From contig NZ_JAAKZV010000053.1 of NCBI RefSeq assembly GCF_011044975.1, positions 1 to 38,671 on the forward strand: DNA of 38,671 bases, given 5' to 3'. The DNA is from Streptomyces coryli. GTDB lineage: Bacteria > Actinomycetota > Actinomycetes > Streptomycetales > Streptomycetaceae. The position numbers and the translations under genes were made by a program. The notes under the pieces are model-generated. The model had not been told where the DNA came from and did no database searches. It saw nothing but the letters and a program-made list of their open reading frames with translations. Position 1 is the first letter of the stretch. Every line of letters begins with the position of its first letter. Below, in pieces: positions 34,688-38,671 of this stretch.

Positions 34688-35694
34688 GCCTTCGCGCCAT
34701 CCTCCGTCACCCGGGTCGCCCCGATGTAGTCCGGCGAGTCGATCTTGTCGAACCGGATCTTGGCCCCGGTGTACGGCGCATTGATCATGTACCCACCGCC
34801 CACGTACAGCCCCACATGATGGATCGACCGCGGATCATTGAGGTCATACGCGAAGAACACCAGATCCCCCGGCAGCAACTCACTCCGCTTCGGATGCGGC
34901 CCGGCATTCCACTGATCGTTAGCCACCCGCGGCAACTCAATCCCCACCGACCGATACGCCGCCTTCGTCAGCCCCGAACAGTCAAACCGCCCACCCTGCT
35001 CCGGCGTCCCGTTCCCACCCCAGAGGTAGGGCGTCCCCAGCTTGTCCTGCGCATAGTGGATGGCCCCGGCAGCCTGCTTGGAGGGCGAGACACGGCTGGT
35101 GGGGGCGGCGAAGCTCTTCTCGAGGGCCCGGATGATCTTGACGTAATTCTGCGTCTCCCGGATCGGCGGGACTCCGCCCGCCTTGAGGACGCGATACGGC
35201 CCCGCGTTGTACGCCGCCAGCATGTTGTCCGTCCGGTCGCCCGGGACGTTCTTGACGTCGGCGGCGAGCTCGCAGTCGTAGCTGGCGGCGGACGGGATGG
35301 CGTCCTCCGGGTCACGGACATCCCGCTTGCCGTCGCCATTGCCGTCGATGCCATGCGTCGCCCACGTGCCCGGGATGAACTGGGCGATGCCCTCGGCGTC
35401 GGCCGGGCTGACCGCATTCGGGTCCCAGCCGCTCTCCTGATACAGCTGCGCGGCGAGCAGGGCCGGGCTGATCGCGGAGCAGAGATTGCCCCACTTCTGC
35501 ACCAGCGGCTGATAGGCCGCCGGCACGGCACCCTTGGCCAGGCCGCTCCCGCGGCCGCCCGCGGCGCCGCCGGCCGCCATGTACGTACCGAGAATGAGGA
35601 AGCCGAGGAAGCCGAACAGCAGGGCAGAGCTGATCGACCCGATCAGCCAGACCTTGCCCAGGCCGCGTCTGCGGCCACCTCCCGCGCTCGCCAT
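34672..35694 (-). CDS. Membrane-anchored lytic transglycosylase fused to NlpC/P60 peptidase
   Basis: A 340-residue cell-wall hydrolase. One transmembrane helix (about 15-40) follows a basic N terminus. A goose-lysozyme/SLT-like transglycosylase domain covers about 60-195, with catalytic Glu87 in LYQESGWDPNAVS, GIAQFIPGTW and LAAYNAGP. An acidic loop IDGNGDGKRDVRDPEDAI (about 116-133) looks like an EF-hand-type calcium site. Residues about 208-335 form NlpC/P60, with catalytic Cys239 in RFDCSGLTKAAY and His293 in IHHVGLYVGGG. It can therefore cut both glycan and peptide. This domain pair is common in conjugation and type IV secretion systems as well as in general wall remodelling. ATG 35694 has GGAGG only one base before it; ATG 35706 is an alternative. 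Confidence 0.9.
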   Translation of the reverse strand: MASAGGGRRRGLGKVWLIGSISSALLFGFLGFLILGTYMAAGGAAGGRGSGLAKGAVPAAYQPLVQKWGNLCSAISPALLAAQLYQESGWDPNAVSPADAEGIAQFIPGTWATHGIDGNGDGKRDVRDPEDAIPSAASYDCELAADVKNVPGDRTDNMLAAYNAGPYRVLKAGGVPPIRETQNYVKIIRALEKSFAAPTSRVSPSKQAAGAIHYAQDKLGTPYLWGGNGTPEQGGRFDCSGLTKAAYRSVGIELPRVANDQWNAGPHPKRSELLPGDLVFFAYDLNDPRSIHHVGLYVGGGYMINAPYTGAKIRFDKIDSPDYIGATRVTEDGAKALPKR

Positions 35695-35761
35695 GCCTCC
35701 AACCATCCCCCATCCGCCGCCTGTTGCGCACCCGCCTGTGGATAACTCGTCACGCAGGGTG

Positions 35762-37438
35762 CTACTTGACCTCGAAGCCGCTGCAGGCGATGAGGCGGTA
35801 CTCGGTCGGCGACTCCACGTGGTAATACAGCACGGTCCAGTCGCCCGGATCGTTCGTGAACGGGATCGGGCCGCCCTTGAGCTTCTTGATCTTCGCGCCC
35901 TCGACCGGCCGCGGATTCCGGAAGTCCTCGGGGTACGAGACCTTCTCGGCCTCCTCCTCGCTGTCGAAGAGATCCATGGGCTCGGTGACGTAACCGAGCT
36001 GCATGTTCGCCTGTTTGAGCCCCTCGATGGGACGTCCGGTCTCGGCATCGATCTCGTGCGGCGGGCGCACGGCGGCGACGACGTAATACGGAGCCGCCTC
36101 CTTCATGGCGATGGCCCTGTAGGTGGCGCGCCACTCCACCGTCAGCGAGCGGGTGCCGCGCGGCACCGGCTTGCGCTCCGGGAAGATCTGGAACCCCTCC
36201 GCGCGCTCCTGGAATCCGGAGGTCATGCACCCTCCGTCCACCCATGCGTCCCGTACCGGGCCGGTCTCCCGGATATTGGCCGGGGCACCATCGGCCGACG
36301 GCTTGTCCCCCGCAGGCGACTTCGGTGCCGCCGACCCCTTCCCCTTCCCTGCCGGGTCCTTCCCACCGTCCCCGTCGGGCAGCAGCCACGCGCCCACACC
36401 CGCCAGCGCCGCCACCGCCACGGCCGTCCCGGCCGCCGCGAGGATCCAGCCCTTACGCCGCGTGCCGGACGGCATCCGCCCCGTCGCCGCCCCCGACTGC
36501 GCGGCGACGGTGGGCACATATGTCGCCGGATGCGGCTGCGGCGTCCCTCCCGTCGGCGGCCCGGACTCCGCGGGCACCGCCTCCCCGGGACCGGCCAGCG
36601 CCCCGTAATGCGGGTCCTCCACCAGCGCCGTCGTCACCCCGCACCTCCGGATGACCTCCGCCAACCCGGGCCGCTCCTCCGGCTCCTTGGCGGCACACGC
36701 CCGGATCAGCTCCGCGACCCCGGCCGGCACCCCGGCGACGTCTATCTCCTCGTGCACCACCCGGTACGAGACCCCGTGCGCCTGCCCGTCCCCGTACGGC
36801 GCCCGCCCCGTCGCCGCGTACGCCATCGTGGCGCCCAGCGCGAAGACGTCCGCCGCCTCGCCCGCCTCGTTGCGTATCAGCACCTCCGGCGCGAGGAAGC
36901 CAGGCGTCCCCGGCACCATCCCCGTGTGCGTCAGTGCGCTCTGCTCCAGGCCGCGGGCGATGCCGAAGTCGATCAGCTTCGGGCCGACCGGCGACAGGAT
37001 GATGTTGTGCGGCTTGAGATCGCGGTGCAGCACGCCGTACGCATGCACGCTCGCCAGCGCCTCGGCGAGCGCGGCGAAGAGCCTCAGACAGCTGTCGGGC
37101 GGCAACGGGCCGTGCCGGCGCACCGCTTGGAGCAGCGTGGGGCCCGGCACGTACTCGGTGGCCAGCCAGTAGGGCGGCGCGTCCAACGCGGCGTCGACGA
37201 GGTTCGCCGTATACGCGCCGTGCACCGCCCGCACCGTCTCCACCTCACGCCGGAACCGGTCCAGAGCGTCAGGGGCAGCATCCGCGAAGTCATCGCGGAT
37301 GACCTTGATGGCAAGCTGCCGCCCGCCCGGCGAGCGCCCCAGGTACACCTGCCCCATGCCGCCGGCGCCGAGCCGGCCGAGGAGGACGTGCGGGCCTAAT
37401 TGGGCAGGGTCTTGGGGGCGCAAATGTTCGGGAGCCAC
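35762..37438 (-). CDS. Receptor-type Ser/Thr protein kinase (PknB-like)
   Basis: A 558-residue eukaryotic-type kinase. Counting from GTG 37438, the glycine loop is GRLGAGGMGQVYLG (21-34), Lys45 is in LAIKVI, HRDLKPHN is at 138-145, DFG is at 157-159, and a GTPGFLAPE activation segment follows. A Pro-rich linker leads to a single transmembrane helix (about 331-353), then a Gly/Lys/Asp-rich spacer and an extracytoplasmic domain of about 180 residues. That domain has several cysteines and Trp-rich strands (SLTVEWRATYRAIAMKE and WTVLYYHVESPTEYRLIAC). There are no PASTA repeats, so the ligand is not predictable. Other in-frame starts are GTG 37504 and TTG 37537. It lies 67 bases upstream of the transglycosylase gene in the same direction, suggesting functional linkage. 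Confidence 0.92.
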   Translation of the reverse strand: MAPEHLRPQDPAQLGPHVLLGRLGAGGMGQVYLGRSPGGRQLAIKVIRDDFADAAPDALDRFRREVETVRAVHGAYTANLVDAALDAPPYWLATEYVPGPTLLQAVRRHGPLPPDSCLRLFAALAEALASVHAYGVLHRDLKPHNIILSPVGPKLIDFGIARGLEQSALTHTGMVPGTPGFLAPEVLIRNEAGEAADVFALGATMAYAATGRAPYGDGQAHGVSYRVVHEEIDVAGVPAGVAELIRACAAKEPEERPGLAEVIRRCGVTTALVEDPHYGALAGPGEAVPAESGPPTGGTPQPHPATYVPTVAAQSGAATGRMPSGTRRKGWILAAAGTAVAVAALAGVGAWLLPDGDGGKDPAGKGKGSAAPKSPAGDKPSADGAPANIRETGPVRDAWVDGGCMTSGFQERAEGFQIFPERKPVPRGTRSLTVEWRATYRAIAMKEAAPYYVVAAVRPPHEIDAETGRPIEGLKQANMQLGYVTEPMDLFDSEEEAEKVSYPEDFRNPRPVEGAKIKKLKGGPIPFTNDPGDWTVLYYHVESPTEYRLIACSGFEVK

Positions 37439-37769
37439 TCGGGGACTCTGGCATGCGGGGAAGGCCTGTTCAAGCGGCTTCCCGATGCCGGGCGGCCACG
37501 GCACCGCGGTCGTGACGCTGCGTGCGGGGCTCGTCAACGGCGTTGCCCAGCGTCACATGCCGTGATACACAGAGTGAGCAACTCAGGGGAGGTCTGTGAC
37601 ACCCGGCCCCGCCCCAGCGGTCCGGATTTGCAGAGAGTTCGTATCTGCACACAACACACGTGCGGATGACGCCAAATCGACATCTGCAGGCGTCTCCATC
37701 GGGGAGGATGGGAGAGCCCGCCGACCGGCGGGGTACGGCAACGCACCACTAGGGGCGGTGAGTTACGAG
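37439..37769. other. Divergent intergenic region upstream of kinase and small membrane protein
   Basis: A 331-base gap between the kinase (minus) and the two-helix membrane protein (plus). It holds no convincing gene. An inverted repeat TGCAGA (37629-37634) and TCTGCA (37644-37649) with a nine-base spacer, plus another TCTGCA at 37683-37688, could be an operator. The plus-strand gene has GGTGAG seven bases before ATG 37770. Confidence 0.35.
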
Positions 37770-38078
37770 ATGTTCATGGCGGCCGAGAAGGGTGACATCA
37801 ACACCATTATCGATGGCATCGCCCCTGACTGGGGCCCCTTCGGCAGCTTGGGCCAGGAAGCCCGGGTCATGGTTGAGGTCGTGATGGCCTTCGCCATTCT
37901 GCTGTGTCTGGCCATCGCGATCTGGGGCGCGGCGAAGCAGCGCATCGGCGCCACGGCGCTGCGCGACACCTTCAGCGCGGAGCAGGGCAAGGGATTGATC
38001 GTGGCCGGGCTCACGGGCGTATTCATCATCGGATCGCTCGGCACGGTCTTCACCATCGTCTACGGAATGGCGGTGTAG
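37770..38078 (+). CDS. Small two-helix membrane protein (VirB2/TrbC-like layout)
   Basis: A 102-residue protein beginning MFMAAEKGDINTIIDGIAPD. Hydrophobic helices lie at about 32-54 (VMVEVVMAFAILLCLAIAIW) and 75-99 (GLIVAGLTGVFIIGSLGTVF). Between them is a short basic loop, AAKQRIGATALRDTFSAEQG. No cleavable signal is obvious. The size, two hydrophobic helices and short polar loop are those of VirB2/TrbC pilin-like subunits, but no sequence signature proves it. GGTGAG lies seven bases before ATG 37770; GTG 37758 is an alternative start. It faces the receptor kinase and transglycosylase/NlpC operon across a divergent promoter region. A hairpin follows it. Confidence 0.75.
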   Translation: MFMAAEKGDINTIIDGIAPDWGPFGSLGQEARVMVEVVMAFAILLCLAIAIWGAAKQRIGATALRDTFSAEQGKGLIVAGLTGVFIIGSLGTVFTIVYGMAV

Positions 38079-38094
38079 CCCGACGACCCGCGAG

Positions 38095-38115
38095 GGTCGG
38101 CCGGTTGCGCCGACC
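38095..38115 (+). terminator. Hairpin after the two-helix membrane protein
   Basis: GGTCGGC (38095-38101) pairs with GCCGACC (38109-38115) around a seven-base loop, 17 bases after the stop. GGTCGGCC is repeated directly afterwards and allows an alternative fold. It is a modest terminator candidate. Confidence 0.45.
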
Positions 38116-38299
38116 GGTCGGCCGGTGGCGGCTGCGGGCCCGCACGCACGGAGTCGTGCGGCTCCCCTGCGCCGTATCGGCCGATCCGGCTCCGGCGCCC
38201 GCCCCTGCCCTCGCGACCCCAAGCCGCTCCCGGTCCCGTAACGAACGGGACTGCGCGGCCCCTCTCGCTTTCCGACGGCCCAGAAGGGGGGTGCGGACT

Positions 38300-38500
38300 G
38301 TGATGGCGACCGAGGTGACGACGGCTGCGATGTCAGTGCCGGATGTCACGCTGAGTACTGGCGCACACCGTGTGCCGACACATCGCGCACCCGCGCCCGG
38401 CGAAAGCGGGGTGCGGCCCTCCGGTTGGGCCGCGGGGGCGCTACGGTCCTATGTCGCAAGGGAGTTGGCGGCGTCCGCTGAGCAAGGAGCTATCCGATGA
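38300..38500 (+). CDS. Possible 66-residue protein coupled to the next gene
   Basis: From GTG 38300 (or ATG 38303) to TGA 38500, reading MATEVTTAAMSVPDVTLSTG early and ending in a helix-prone RSYVARELAASAEQGAIR. AAGGGGGG lies eight bases upstream, and the stop overlaps the ATG of the following gene (ATGA), both marks of a real, coupled frame. Against it, G or C fills only about 70% of third codon positions, less than in neighbours. No domain is recognisable. It fills most of an otherwise empty 418-base gap. Confidence 0.4.
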   Translation: MMATEVTTAAMSVPDVTLSTGAHRVPTHRAPAPGESGVRPSGWAAGALRSYVARELAASAEQGAIR

Positions 38501-38671
38501 GCCACGGCGACGAGCGCTTCGACGACGTCGGCGGCGGCCGTGCCGGCGGCGACTATGACTACGGCTTCGCGTACGGAGCCGGCGGCTCCGGCGAGCGGCG
38601 GCAGACGCGGGTCCGGTTGCCCGGCGGCGACGACGACTCCTTCGATTCCGGTACGGGCGGCGGGCGCGGGG
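38497..38671 (+). CDS. N-terminal fragment of a Gly/Asp/Arg-rich protein (runs off window)
   Basis: ATG 38497 with a textbook AAGGAG seven bases upstream. The 58 codons visible encode a low-complexity start, MSHGDERFDDVGGGRAGGDY, then Tyr/Gly-rich and Arg/Asp-rich stretches, with no stop before the window ends. It is probably the disordered N terminus of a larger protein. The nature of the main domain lies outside the window; in a type IV secretion-like locus an ATPase or membrane scaffold would be expected here, but that is a guess. Confidence 0.75.
   Translation, partial: MSHGDERFDDVGGGRAGGDYDYGFAYGAGGSGERRQTRVRLPGGDDDSFDSGTGGGRG

Noticed and set aside
38050-38349. A 99-codon minus-strand frame in the right-end gap
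   Set aside because: It overlaps the membrane-protein end and the hairpin, has no ribosome-binding site or domain, and the plus-strand 38300-38500 frame is better supported.

Overview
The window reads as a chromosomal core segment of a Streptomyces or very close actinomycete. The DNA is very GC-rich, third codon positions are almost all G or C, GTG and TTG starts are common, and the gene content is typical of the genus: fol genes beside ftsH, an orphan nuoD2, pst/pit/csoR, and a Pro-rich one-transmembrane Ser/Thr kinase. No rRNA, tRNA, CRISPR array, transposase or phage gene was found.

Left part (1-8100). An overlapping minus-strand operon runs DUF2520 Rossmann protein > panC > nadB (pantothenate and NAD synthesis). 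NadB is cut by the window edge and carries a 39-bp in-frame tandem repeat in its interdomain linker. Next come a PLP-dependent threonine-aldolase-like gene whose 5' end looks frameshifted, a 49-aa gene on the opposite strand, a regulator with a C-terminal ArsR-type helix-turn-helix, and a NarL-type response regulator with its histidine kinase.

Middle part (8100-23600). A plus-strand group has a MidA/NDUFAF7-type methyltransferase, folB, folK, a DUF3180 membrane protein and the orphan complex I subunit nuoD2. A minus-strand membrane/coiled-coil protein follows. Then comes an osmoprotectant ABC transporter: two permeases and a lipoprotein on the minus strand, with the CBS-domain ATPase divergent. 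The other half of the folate pathway (folP, folE) lies on the minus strand after ftsH, hpt, tilS and a HEXXH metalloprotease. The folate cluster is therefore split into two oppositely oriented blocks, which suggests a local inversion or insertion.

Phosphate part (23600-30250). The pstSCAB operon is preceded by a clear PHO box of 11-bp repeats. It has a strong hairpin between pstS and pstC and ends in two perfect hairpins. A convergent DUF47-pit operon follows. csoR diverges from it, and a CsoR-type operator and a weaker PHO-box-like array sit in the shared intergenic region. The order pst, pit, DUF47, csoR joins phosphate uptake and copper sensing in one block.

Right part (30250-38671). Two small proteins (58 and 68 aa), an LppX/LprG-like lipoprotein, a Tat-exported berberine-bridge-type flavoenzyme, a PAP2 phosphatase, a membrane-anchored lytic transglycosylase fused to NlpC/P60, a receptor Ser/Thr kinase with an extracytoplasmic domain, a 102-aa two-helix membrane protein reminiscent of VirB2/TrbC pilins, a possible 66-aa gene, and the start of a Gly/Asp/Arg-rich protein that runs off the window. 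These last genes may be the edge of a type IV secretion-like or conjugation-related locus; that is inference.

Intergenic stretches of 150-330 bases (20411-20657, 23578-23869, 34394-34671, 37439-37769, 38079-38299) hold only the sites listed here. In 34394-34671 I see no gene or convincing site apart from a small direct repeat at its edge.
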